A stretch of DNA of 7,374 nt from Planctomycetota bacterium (GCA_023417165.1 JAEZGD010000392.1:1-7374); one strand, 5' to 3'; shown: positions 1 through 6,222, counted from the first letter of the stretch. Program-made: numbers and translations. The notes: generated by a model from the sequence alone, not told the origin.

Positions 1-972
1 ATGTCGCTCGCTGCTCCGCTTCGCTTTGAGCCTGTTTTCCGCCGCTATTTGTGGGGTGGACGCCGCCTAGGCACGCTGCTCAATAAGCCGATTGGCTCGG
101 AGGCCGATTGGGCCGAAAGTTGGGAAGTTGTCGATCACGGCAAGGATCAAAGCGTCGTGGCCGACGGTCCGCTGGCCGGAAAATCGCTACACGACCTAGT
201 GACGCAGCACGGGCCCGAACTGTTCGGTTGCCATCATCCGCAACCGCAGTTTCCGCTGCTGTTCAAGTACTTGGACGCGAATCTGGCCCTCTCGCTGCAG
301 GTGCATCCCAACGACGACTATGGCAGCCGCATGACGCCGCCCGATCTCGGCAAGACCGAAGCGTGGCTGGTCGTGGCGGCCGAGCCTGGCAGCGTCCTGT
401 ATGCAGGTTTGAAACGTGGGTTCGACCGGGCGGCGCTTGCCCGCGAAATCGAGCGCGGCACGACTGAGCTTTGCCTGCACGTCTTGGAGCCGCGCGTCGG
501 CGATTGCATTTTCATTCCGGCCGGAGTGCCGCACGCGCTGGGTGCGGGGCTGGTGATTGCCGAGATTCAGCAAGCGAGCGATACGACGTTCCGCATCTTT
601 GATTGGAACCGCGTCGGCCCCGACGGCAAACCGCGTGCGCTGCACATCGACCAGGCGCTCGAGGTGATCGACTATGACTTTGGTCCTGTCGCGGCGCAAA
701 CGCCCGAGCCGACCGATCGCCCGCACGTGAAGCGACTGGTGGCTTGCGACAAGTTCGTGCTCGATCGCTGGATCTTTTCGAGCTCCGAAACGCTGGGCGG
801 CGACGACCGTTTTCACATCGTCTCGGTCCTGGCGGGGCGGGTCCATCTGGCCACGCCCGGCGGCACGACAACGTTGGAACTCGGTCAAACCGCGTTGCTG
901 CCCGCCGCCGCCGGCGCAGCTCAAGTGCAGCCCGAAGGCGAAGCGATGCTGGTGGATATGTATTTGCCGTAG
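1..972 (+). CDS. manA: Class I mannose-6-phosphate isomerase (short, Bacillus-type)
   Basis: Cytosolic zinc enzyme interconverting mannose 6-phosphate and fructose 6-phosphate, linking mannose use and GDP-mannose supply to glycolysis. The 323 residues match the short bacterial branch of the family (about 315). An N-terminal cupin carries QVHPND at 100-105, GKTEAW at 117-122 and PAGVPHAL at 173-180. The expected zinc ligands are therefore H102, E120 and H178. R198 in TTFRIFDWNR (195-204) fits the conserved active-site arginine. The C-terminal part (about 240-323) is a second, degenerate cupin-like beta region ending in DMYLP. All signature residues are present and there is no frameshift. The ATG lies at the very first base, so an upstream start or promoter cannot be judged. 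Its 3' end is followed after 8 bases by a GTAGG-type hairpin. Confidence 0.93.
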   Translation: MSLAAPLRFEPVFRRYLWGGRRLGTLLNKPIGSEADWAESWEVVDHGKDQSVVADGPLAGKSLHDLVTQHGPELFGCHHPQPQFPLLFKYLDANLALSLQVHPNDDYGSRMTPPDLGKTEAWLVVAAEPGSVLYAGLKRGFDRAALAREIERGTTELCLHVLEPRVGDCIFIPAGVPHALGAGLVIAEIQQASDTTFRIFDWNRVGPDGKPRALHIDQALEVIDYDFGPVAAQTPEPTDRPHVKRLVACDKFVLDRWIFSSSETLGGDDRFHIVSVLAGRVHLATPGGTTTLELGQTALLPAAAGAAQVQPEGEAMLVDMYLP

Positions 973-980
973 GCCGGCTA

Positions 981-1007
981 CGTAGGCCGCTCGCTCCGCC
1001 GAGCGGC
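981..1007 (+). repeat. GTAGG-led hairpin, copy A, downstream of manA
   Basis: A perfect 8-bp stem, GCCGCTCG (986-993) and CGAGCGGC (1000-1007), closes a 6-base loop CTCCGC and is led by CGTAG. It begins 9 bases after the manA stop. No T tract follows (AAATCTGGG), so it is not a textbook intrinsic terminator. The reverse complement of 4637-4663 matches it at 25 of 27 positions. It probably belongs to a dispersed intergenic repeat family that could act in mRNA 3'-end formation or stability. Confidence 0.75.
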
Positions 1008-1120
1008 AAATCTGGGCGTGGTTTGGTCCGCGGCGAGTGAGGCATCCCTTCTCGCGGCAGCCATCAGGAACCCTTGGTGGAGCAAGTGGGCTGATTCTCG
1101 GTCAGATAGCTAAGCGGAAC

Positions 1121-1164
1121 TGGTGGAGATAGGCATCCGCCGTAGATAAGTTATTGGCGGTTTT
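1121..1164 (+). promoter_or_regulatory. Possible attenuator-like leader with two competing hairpins
   Basis: CCGCC (1137-1141) can pair with GGCGG (1156-1160), directly followed by TTTT (1161-1164), giving a weak terminator-like hairpin with a 14-base loop. The same CCGCC can instead pair upstream, TGGTGGA (1121-1127) with TCCGCCG (1136-1142), with two G-U wobbles. The two structures exclude each other, and the T run ends 32 bases before the ATG at 1197. The stems are short and the arrangement may be chance. Confidence 0.22.
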
Positions 1165-1196
1165 AACGAGCCAGGCAACCCGCGAGAGAACCACTC

Positions 1197-1721
1197 ATGA
1201 AACTCGATCTGCAGAAAGACTCGCAGAAAATCCGTCGTTTTATTGAGAAGCGTATCCGCGATTATCCTGTCTATGAGAACCTTGGTCCTGGGGACGATTC
1301 CGAACCGATCGCGATGATTACGTTTGGCTACTACTTCTCGCAAGACGGTAGCTTCGCCCTTGTGTTTGATACTCGCCCGGATGCGGAGTGCGACGGCGAA
1401 TGGACGCTCCACATGGATAACGATGTGAACATGTTGCCGTTTCCCAAATGGAGTGACGCCTTCCAAGAGATATGCGACGGCGGAACCGTCGACGTGAAAT
1501 TGCCGAGTGGAAAATCACGCACGCTTAACGATGCCGATGACGATGTCAGCGTCGCGAAGCTTTTTGGCGAAATGATTCTGGAAACCGTGCTGGCACTCCG
1601 CGATTCCAGCGCCTTTAACGCACTTCCGCTGACGCGCAAGGCGTTCTTCATTATCGAGGAATTCGATGGGAACTGGGGTTACGCTAAGCGTAACTCGCTG
1701 AGGCCAACGGCAAGGAAATGA
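1197..1721 (+). CDS. Hypothetical protein, 174 aa, family not recognised
   Basis: I do not recognise a family. The protein is soluble, with no signal peptide or membrane segment. It has a basic N-terminal helix-like stretch (residues 1-23), then an alternating hydrophobic/aromatic region (37-60, including ITFGYYF and FALVFDTRPD). A distinctive acidic and tryptophan-rich part follows (62-85: CDGEW, HMDNDVNMLPFP, KW), then a charged turn (101-116), a hydrophobic helix (119-134) and a basic tail. The strand-rich middle and stand-alone position recall small SUKH- or immunity-type proteins, but no motif proves that. My hand count gives about 53% GC, against about 63-65% in sampled lines of manA, so it may be acquired or less constrained. 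A weak GAGAG lies 8 bases before the ATG. Spacing of more than 200 bases on both sides argues for its own transcript. Confidence 0.72.
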   Translation: MKLDLQKDSQKIRRFIEKRIRDYPVYENLGPGDDSEPIAMITFGYYFSQDGSFALVFDTRPDAECDGEWTLHMDNDVNMLPFPKWSDAFQEICDGGTVDVKLPSGKSRTLNDADDDVSVAKLFGEMILETVLALRDSSAFNALPLTRKAFFIIEEFDGNWGYAKRNSLRPTARK

Positions 1722-1736
1722 GCCCGGTTTGGGCTC
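1720..1736 (+). terminator. Short hairpin overlapping the stop of the 174-aa gene
   Basis: GAGCCC (1720-1725) pairs with GGGCTC (1731-1736) around the loop GGTTT. The stem starts inside the TGA stop codon. Only a pyrimidine-mixed stretch (CCTCTG) follows rather than a T run, so terminator function is uncertain. It lacks the GTAGG lead seen at the other gene ends. Confidence 0.35.
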
Positions 1737-1981
1737 CCTCTGCTGGCATTATTTGGTGGAGATGCCGTTTGCAAAGGCGGCGCTAACGGTTCGGACGACG
1801 CGTTTCGCACCACTCGCCCGGCAGTACCTGCCCCCTAGTCGCTACAGCTAGCACTGGTTCGCCAAAGATGCATCGGCCGACCCAGGTGGCCGATACCGAC
1901 GTAAGACGAGGGGAGCATTTCGTCTAGCGGTCAACAAGGCGGGCGTTTATGATTCGCCCCCTTCCACGAATGGAGTCGACC
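1722..1981 (+). other. Intergenic region with two small inverted repeats
   Basis: No credible gene is visible in these 260 bases. Two inverted repeats lie upstream of the lipoprotein gene: ATCGGCC (1872-1878) with GGCCGAT (1888-1894), and AGACGA (1904-1909) with TCGTCT (1920-1925). Either could be an operator or a 5'-UTR hairpin, but arms of this size are expected occasionally by chance. I see no convincing -35/-10 pair. Confidence 0.3.
1972..1975 (+). promoter_or_regulatory. Shine-Dalgarno GGAG fixing the lipoprotein start
   Basis: GGAG stands 6 bases before the ATG at 1982. The in-frame ATGs at 1949 and 1970 lack such a site, and starting there would add charged and proline residues ahead of the signal peptide. 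This favours 1982. Confidence 0.6.
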
Positions 1982-2254
1982 ATGCATGCGCGCTTAACTT
2001 GGATGCTGCTGATCATGGTCGGCGTATGCGCCTCGGCGGGATGCCGCGGGCTGGCTCGCCCGGCGTGGCTGAACCCTGGTCCGACGCAGTACCAGCGTTA
2101 CAACGCGATTGTGCACGATCCGTATCCCGATACGCATACCGGCCCCGAAGCCCTCGGCACTCGCCCCCGCGACTACGACGCCCCCCCGAGCGATTCGCAG
2201 CGTTATCCGATGATCCGCGGCAACCAGGCCCCCGCCGGCGCCGCCCAGTGGTAG
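1982..2254 (+). CDS. Small predicted lipoprotein, 90 aa
   Basis: Predicted exported lipoprotein of unknown function. From the ATG at 1982 it has a classic signal peptide: a short basic N-terminus (MHAR), a hydrophobic core (residues 5-17, LTWMLLIMVGVCA) and a lipobox-like SAGC with the acceptor cysteine at residue 21. The -3 position is Ser rather than the usual Leu, so lipidation is likely but not certain. The mature 70 residues have no domain. They are rich in Pro, Tyr, Asp and Arg, with short motifs such as QYQRYNAIVHDPYPD and GTRPRDYD. This layout resembles small envelope proteins common in planctomycetes, from memory of the group and not from a search. Longer in-frame starts at 1949 and 1970 are less likely. 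It appears monocistronic, with paired hairpins just beyond its stop. Confidence 0.72.
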   Translation: MHARLTWMLLIMVGVCASAGCRGLARPAWLNPGPTQYQRYNAIVHDPYPDTHTGPEALGTRPRDYDAPPSDSQRYPMIRGNQAPAGAAQW

Positions 2255-2263
2255 CATCGATTC

Positions 2264-2329
2264 ATAGGTCGAAGCCCTGCTTCGACCCTCCGTGACGTCA
2301 AAATCGGTCGAAGCAGGGCTTCAACCTAC
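2264..2329 (+). repeat. Two inverted copies (B, C) of a GTAGG-type hairpin
   Basis: Copy B has stem GGTCGAAG (2267-2274) and CTTCGACC (2280-2287) around CCCTG, led by ATA, and starts 10 bases after the lipoprotein stop. Copy C (2306-2329) is the same element on the opposite strand. The reverse complement of C matches 2264-2287 at 22 of 24 positions. Each copy can fold alone, although the stem of C has one mismatch, or the two arms can pair into one long hairpin with an 18-base loop. No T tract follows. This could be a bidirectional 3'-end or REP-pair (BIME-like) element. Confidence 0.75.
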
Positions 2330-2403
2330 GGACTCTGCCGCTCGGCAAACTTCGGCCGGTAAAGTAAGATAGTGGTTTCTCTCGACCACTTGCGACTGTC
2401 ATC

Positions 2404-3678
2404 ATGCCTCCGCGCCGGCCCAAGAAGACCCGTCATCAATCCCGTCAGCCGCAGGAGTCTGCCGCCGGCGAACGCCTGCAAAAAGTGCTGGCCGCCGCTG
2501 GCCTGGGCAGCCGCCGCAAGTGCGAAGAACTGATCACGCAGGGGCGCGTCGAGATCGATCGCCAAGTGGTCAGCGAGTTGGGGGCCCGCGTCAATTCGCT
2601 GACTCAGGAAATCCGCGTCGATGGCGAAGTGCTACGCAAGCCGCGCGCGGTCTATTTCATGGTCAACAAGCCGCCTGGCGTGCTGTCGACCAACTACGAT
2701 CCCGAATATCGCGTCCGCGTCGTCGATCTCGTCAAATCGAGCGAGCGGCTGTTTACCGTCGGCCGTCTCGACCAGTACAGCGAAGGCTTGATCCTGGTCA
2801 CCAACGATGGCGAACTGGCCAACCGGCTGACGCATCCACGCTATGGCGCCACCAAGACCTATCACGTGGTGGTCGCCGGCGCAATCGAGCCCAAAACGCT
2901 CGAACGCTTGCAGCGCGGCGTGCACCTGGCCGAAGGCGTCGCGCGCGTCGCGTCACTACGCTTGAAGAAACAACATCCGCAAAGCACCGAATTGGAAATG
3001 GTGCTGGAGGAAGGTAAGAATCGCGAAGTCCGCCGCGTGTTCGCTGCCGTCGGGCACAAAGTGCTCAAGCTGCGCCGCGTGCAGATTGGTCCTTTGAAAC
3101 TCTCTGAACTGCCCGTCGGCGCGCATCGACCGCTCACCAAAGAAGAGCTGCAAAAGCTGACCGACTATGCCTATGAGACGCGCGAGAAGGCGCCCAAGGC
3201 GAAGCGTCGCCCTGCAGCCAGCAAGCGTCCCGAGCGCGAAGTGGCGTATGACGATTACGATGATGACGAGCCGCTGATCGACGAATCGGACGATGCGCTG
3301 GCCAGCACCGGACCGGTGTTGGTGGACGAGGACTTGCAGCACTTTGAGTCCGGCGTGCGCGGCGATCCGTTCACGCCCCGCAAGCCTGGCGCGATCATTG
3401 CCTTCGACGATGACGACGACGGGGCCACGCCGCCGCCTGCGGAAGAGCGCGTCAAGCGTGTGCCCGGCAAGTTCTCGAAGCAAGGTCGTCGCGCTGCCGA
3501 AAAGCGAGGCAGCGAAAAACGCGGTAGCGATAAACGCGGCCAGAAGAAGTTCGCGCGCTCGCCGCGCGGTCAAGAAACCAAGAGTGCTCGCCCTGGCGCT
3601 GCAGGCGGCAAGCCGCGCGGCATGGGTGCGCCCAAGAAATTCGCGAAGAAGCAGGCCCGTCGGAAAGGACGTTCATGA
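2404..3678 (+). CDS. rluB: RluB/RsuA-family 23S rRNA pseudouridine synthase with charged C-terminal tail
   Basis: Converts a specific uridine of rRNA to pseudouridine; the RluB subgroup acts on helix 80 of 23S rRNA. The chain has a basic N-terminus, an S4 RNA-binding domain (about 22-70: RLQKVLAAAGLGSRRKCEE), then the catalytic domain (about 82-240). The catalytic Asp is D123 in GRLDQYSEGLI (120-130), with Ser where the family usually has Thr. LVTNDGEL (131-138) and EGKNREVRR (203-211) are further family motifs. Residues 255-424 are a low-complexity extension: acidic clusters at 283-297 and 335-339, then basic repeats (EKRGS, EKRGS, DKRGQ at 366-380) and a Lys/Arg/Gly end. RsuA/RluE/RluF are alternative subgroups, so the exact target is inferred. 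No clear Shine-Dalgarno precedes the ATG. A small inverted repeat (AGTGGT/ACCACT, 2371-2390) lies in the 5' region. The TGA overlaps the pyrK start. Confidence 0.88.
   Translation: MPPRRPKKTRHQSRQPQESAAGERLQKVLAAAGLGSRRKCEELITQGRVEIDRQVVSELGARVNSLTQEIRVDGEVLRKPRAVYFMVNKPPGVLSTNYDPEYRVRVVDLVKSSERLFTVGRLDQYSEGLILVTNDGELANRLTHPRYGATKTYHVVVAGAIEPKTLERLQRGVHLAEGVARVASLRLKKQHPQSTELEMVLEEGKNREVRRVFAAVGHKVLKLRRVQIGPLKLSELPVGAHRPLTKEELQKLTDYAYETREKAPKAKRRPAASKRPEREVAYDDYDDDEPLIDESDDALASTGPVLVDEDLQHFESGVRGDPFTPRKPGAIIAFDDDDDGATPPPAEERVKRVPGKFSKQGRRAAEKRGSEKRGSDKRGQKKFARSPRGQETKSARPGAAGGKPRGMGAPKKFAKKQARRKGRS
3665..3669 (+). promoter_or_regulatory. Shine-Dalgarno AAGGA for pyrK, inside rluB
   Basis: AAGGA stands 5 bases before the pyrK ATG at 3675, within the last codons of rluB. 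With the ATGA stop/start overlap (3675-3678) it supports this start and coupled translation of the two genes. Confidence 0.65.
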
Positions 3679-4523
3679 CCAGCGCGCTTCACGCTTCCTA
3701 CTATGCCGACTGTGCCGTGCAACGCACGGTCGAGATCCTCGAAAACGTTTGCCTGGCGCGTGACACCTATCGCGTGCGCTTCGCTTGCGCCGAAATCGCC
3801 CAGGCGATCGTGCCGGGGCAGTTTTTGATGCTGCGTCTGGCCGATACCAACGATCCGCTCATTGGTCGTCCGCTCGCGCTCTACAACGTGATCGGCGACA
3901 TGTTGGATGTCGTATATCTGGTCAAAGGCAAGTTCACCAGCCGCCTCAAGGACGCCAGGGTAGGGGACCGGCTGACGGTGTGGGGACCGCTGGGCAACGG
4001 CTTTTCGGCCGCGCCGGTCGAACACCTGGTAATGGTGGCGGGCGGCATCGGTCAGACGCCGTTTTTGGTGCTCGCGCAAGAGTTTCTCGGCCAGCGGGTG
4101 TTCGGCAATCGCCAAATTCCGCCGGCTCAAAAGGTGACGCTGTGCTATGGCGCACGCTCGGCCGATCTGCTCGCTGGCGTCGAGGACTTCGAGCGCACTG
4201 GTATCGACGTGCGGATTGCGACCGACGACGGCACTCGCGGGCATCATGGCCTCGTGACCGATCTGCTGAAGCAGGTGCTGTCGGAAGCCTCCGGCACGAC
4301 GCGCGTGGTGGTCTGCGGGCCCGAGCCGATGATGGCCGCCGTCTCGCGGATCGCCGAGGACTTTCGGGTGCCGTGCCAGGTCTCGCTCGAAACGCCGATG
4401 GCCTGTGGCATTGGCATTTGCTTCACCTGCGTTGCCAAAGTCCGCGATGCCGATGGCTCGTGGGACTACAAACGCACCTGCGTCGAAGGCCCCGTCTTCG
4501 AGGCCTCGCAGATCGAGTGGTAA
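3675..4523 (+). CDS. pyrK: Dihydroorotate dehydrogenase B, electron-transfer subunit (FAD and [2Fe-2S])
   Basis: Passes electrons from dihydroorotate oxidation by PyrD (class 1B) to NAD+ in pyrimidine synthesis; cytosolic. The 282 residues form a ferredoxin-reductase fold. An FAD-binding barrel (about 13-110) carries GRPLALYN at 64-71, equivalent to the RPxSxY motif. GPLGNGF (104-110) and AGGIGQTP (122-129) open the nucleotide-binding domain, which ends with CGPEPMM (214-220). The C-terminus has the PyrK-type iron-sulfur loop: MACGIGICFTC with C234, C239 and C242, plus C259 in RTCVEGP, so all four ligands are present. That loop separates it from NfnA and hydrogenase-gamma relatives. No pyrD or other pyrimidine gene is in the window; instead it is coupled to rluB by a 4-base overlap. 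A 9-bp hairpin starts 5 bases after its stop, and proS converges from the other side. Confidence 0.9.
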   Translation: MTSALHASYYADCAVQRTVEILENVCLARDTYRVRFACAEIAQAIVPGQFLMLRLADTNDPLIGRPLALYNVIGDMLDVVYLVKGKFTSRLKDARVGDRLTVWGPLGNGFSAAPVEHLVMVAGGIGQTPFLVLAQEFLGQRVFGNRQIPPAQKVTLCYGARSADLLAGVEDFERTGIDVRIATDDGTRGHHGLVTDLLKQVLSEASGTTRVVVCGPEPMMAAVSRIAEDFRVPCQVSLETPMACGIGICFTCVAKVRDADGSWDYKRTCVEGPVFEASQIEW

Positions 4524-4548
4524 GTAGTCATCTCGCTCCGCGAGATGA
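4524..4548 (+). repeat. GTAG-led hairpin, copy D, downstream of pyrK
   Basis: TCATCTCGC (4528-4536) pairs perfectly with GCGAGATGA (4540-4548) around a 3-base loop TCC, led by GTAG directly after the pyrK stop. It shares the core CTCGCTCCG-CGAG with copies A and F, but its outer stem is TCAT/ATGA rather than GCCG/CGGC, so the change is compensated on both sides. AAAATCTCTG follows, which is not a T tract. Confidence 0.75.
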
Positions 4549-4597
4549 AAATCTCTGCGGAACGTCTGTGGCGCGATGTTTGATTGCCCGCAAGAAT

Positions 4598-4620
4598 GGC
4601 TGCTGCCATTGCAGCCTACC
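4598..4620 (-). repeat. GTAGG-led hairpin, copy E, in the pyrK-proS convergent gap
   Basis: Read on the minus strand it begins GGTAGG and forms a 6-bp stem, GGCTGC with GCAGCC, around a 7-base loop. On the plus strand the arms are 4598-4603 and 4611-4616. A second pairing, AATGGC (4595-4600) with GCCATT (4605-4610), overlaps it. The lead matches the other copies but the stem does not share their core, so membership of the family is less sure. Confidence 0.4.
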
Positions 4621-4636
4621 AACCACGCCCACACTC

Positions 4637-4663
4637 GCCGCTCGTCGGAGCGAGCGGCCTGCG
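4637..4663 (-). repeat. GTAGG-type hairpin, copy F, downstream of proS
   Basis: GCCGCTCG (4637-4644) pairs perfectly with CGAGCGGC (4651-4658) around 6 bases. In the direction of proS transcription the lead is CGCAG and the element starts 2 bases after the proS stop. It equals copy A at 25 of 27 positions on the opposite strand. No T tract follows in the proS direction. Confidence 0.75.
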
Positions 4664-4665
4664 AT

Positions 4666-6186
4666 TTAATACGCCTTAGCGAAAATCACGCGGCGTTGGC
4701 TGGGCTTGCCGGTGATGATGCAGCGGCCTTCTTCGGCCGGGGCGTCAAGCGGGATGCAGCGAATCGTGACCTTCAACTCCTTGAGCAGTTGGTCGACCGC
4801 TGGATCGTCGTGCCAGTGGCACAACGCGAAACCGCCGTGAATCTCAGGGTTCTTCTCGTCCTTCGGCGTGAAGTACGCGCGGAAGTCGTCGAGCGTGTCG
4901 ATCTGCTGCGTGTTCGCTTCCCGCAAGGCCAGCGCGCGGCTAAACAGGTTCTGCTGCATCTCGGTCAATAGCGCAGCGACGTTCGCCACCAGTTGATCGT
5001 ACGGCGTCTTCGTCTTTTCGCCCGTATCGCGGCGCGAGAGCATCACGGCGTTGTCGGCCATGTCGCGCGGGCCAATTTCGACGCGTAGCGGCACGCCATG
5101 CTTAACGTGATACCAGTTCTTCTCGCCGCCGCGGATATCACGATCATCGATCATCACGCGCACCGGCTGATCGTCATAGCGCTGCGCTTCCAGTTCGCGC
5201 TTCAGGCGGTTCACGTATTCCAGCACTTGCGTGCGTTCTTCATCGCTACGATAGATCGGCAATAGCACGACGTGCTTGGGCGCGAGCCGCGGCGGCAGCA
5301 CCAGGCCATCGTCGTCGCTGTGGGTCATGATCAGGCCGCCGATCAAACGCGTGCTGACGCCCCACGATGTGGTCCAAGCGAATTCTTCCTGGCCTTGCTG
5401 GCTTTGGAACTTGATCTGCTGCGCCTTCGAGAAGTTCTGTCCCAGGAAGTGCGAGGTGCCCGCCTGCAAGGCTTTGCGGTCTTGCATCATGGCTTCGATC
5501 GAATAGGTATTCACCGCGCCAGGAAAACGCTCGCCGGGCGTCTTCTCGCCGCGAACGACCGGCATCGCCATGTAGTTCTCGGCGAAGTCGGCATAGACGC
5601 CGAGCATCTTCATCGTTTCTTCGACCGCTTCTTCCTGCGTAGCGTGCGCGGTGTGACCTTCCTGCCACAAGAATTCGGTCGTCCGCAGGAACATGCGCGT
5701 GCGCATTTCCCAACGCACGACGTTCGCCCATTGATTGATCAGAATCGGCAGATCGCGATACGACTGCACCCACTGCGCATACACGCTACCGATGATCGTC
5801 TCGCTGGTGGGACGCACGATCAGCGGCTCTTCCAGTTGCGCGCTCGGCGCGGGACGCAGCTTGCCATCGGGGCCCGGCTCCAAGCGGTGATGCGTCACGA
5901 CGGCGCATTCCTTGGCGAAGCCTTCGACGTGGTCGGCTTCTTTTTGCAGGAAGCTCAGCGGGATGAACAGCGGGAAATAAGCGTTCTCGTGGCCGGTGGC
6001 TTTGAACATGCCATCCAGCACACGCTGCATATTTTCCCACACCGACCAGCCCCATGGCTTGATGACCATGCAGCCGCGCACCGGCGAGTTTTCAGCCAGA
6101 TCCGACGCCTTGATGACTTGCTGATACCATTCGGGATAATCGTCGGCGCGGGTGGGCGTGATCGCGGTCTTGGCGGCCTTGGCCAT
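4666..6186 (-). CDS. proS: Prolyl-tRNA synthetase, type 3 (archaeal/eukaryal-like)
   Basis: Class II aminoacyl-tRNA synthetase attaching proline to tRNA-Pro in the cytosol. The 506 residues, the lack of the long bacterial editing insertion and the C-terminal ending FAKAY identify the type 3 form. The catalytic domain (about 17-290) shows VRPTSETI (124-131), the motif 2 region RTTEFLWQEGHTAH (168-181), GTSHFLGQNF (243-252) and HSDDDGLVLPP (279-289). An anticodon-binding domain follows (about 294-395), then the type 3 C-terminal domain (about 400-506). In the latter the CxxC that ligates zinc in some homologues reads C479-I-I-T482, and the N-terminal pair is reduced to C446, so the zinc site is probably lost. 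The start is supported by AGGA 7 bases upstream. It is single in the window, convergent with pyrK and divergent from the exoribonuclease gene. Confidence 0.95.
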   Translation of the reverse strand: MAKAAKTAITPTRADDYPEWYQQVIKASDLAENSPVRGCMVIKPWGWSVWENMQRVLDGMFKATGHENAYFPLFIPLSFLQKEADHVEGFAKECAVVTHHRLEPGPDGKLRPAPSAQLEEPLIVRPTSETIIGSVYAQWVQSYRDLPILINQWANVVRWEMRTRMFLRTTEFLWQEGHTAHATQEEAVEETMKMLGVYADFAENYMAMPVVRGEKTPGERFPGAVNTYSIEAMMQDRKALQAGTSHFLGQNFSKAQQIKFQSQQGQEEFAWTTSWGVSTRLIGGLIMTHSDDDGLVLPPRLAPKHVVLLPIYRSDEERTQVLEYVNRLKRELEAQRYDDQPVRVMIDDRDIRGGEKNWYHVKHGVPLRVEIGPRDMADNAVMLSRRDTGEKTKTPYDQLVANVAALLTEMQQNLFSRALALREANTQQIDTLDDFRAYFTPKDEKNPEIHGGFALCHWHDDPAVDQLLKELKVTIRCIPLDAPAEEGRCIITGKPSQRRVIFAKAY

Positions 6187-6193
6187 GATGAAG

Positions 6194-6197
6194 TCCT
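6194..6197 (-). promoter_or_regulatory. Shine-Dalgarno AGGA for proS
   Basis: On the minus strand AGGA precedes the proS ATG by 7 bases, an optimal spacing that supports the chosen start. Confidence 0.6.
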
Positions 6198-6222
6198 ATG
6201 CGCTGGAATGAAGGAAAGAGGC

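Noticed and set aside
196..924. Minus-strand open frame opposite manA
   Set aside because: Shadow of a well-supported mannose-6-phosphate isomerase gene; no start signal or family features.
1074..1763. Recurring TTGGTGGAG / CTGGTGGAG strings (1074, 1120, 1753)
   Set aside because: Nine-base matches with irregular spacing and no shared structure; likely chance.
1949..1981. Longer start for the lipoprotein gene at 1949 or 1970
   Set aside because: No Shine-Dalgarno at suitable spacing, and the added residues would sit ahead of a signal peptide that is complete from 1982.
2956..3573. Minus-strand open frame opposite the rluB tail
   Set aside because: It mirrors the low-complexity Asp/Lys/Arg tail of rluB, giving Val/Ile/Arg-rich sequence with no domain.
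3570..4634. Minus-strand open frame (354 codons) opposite pyrK and the rluB end
   Set aside because: Antisense to pyrK, whose FAD and iron-sulfur motifs are intact; composition is that of a shadow frame.
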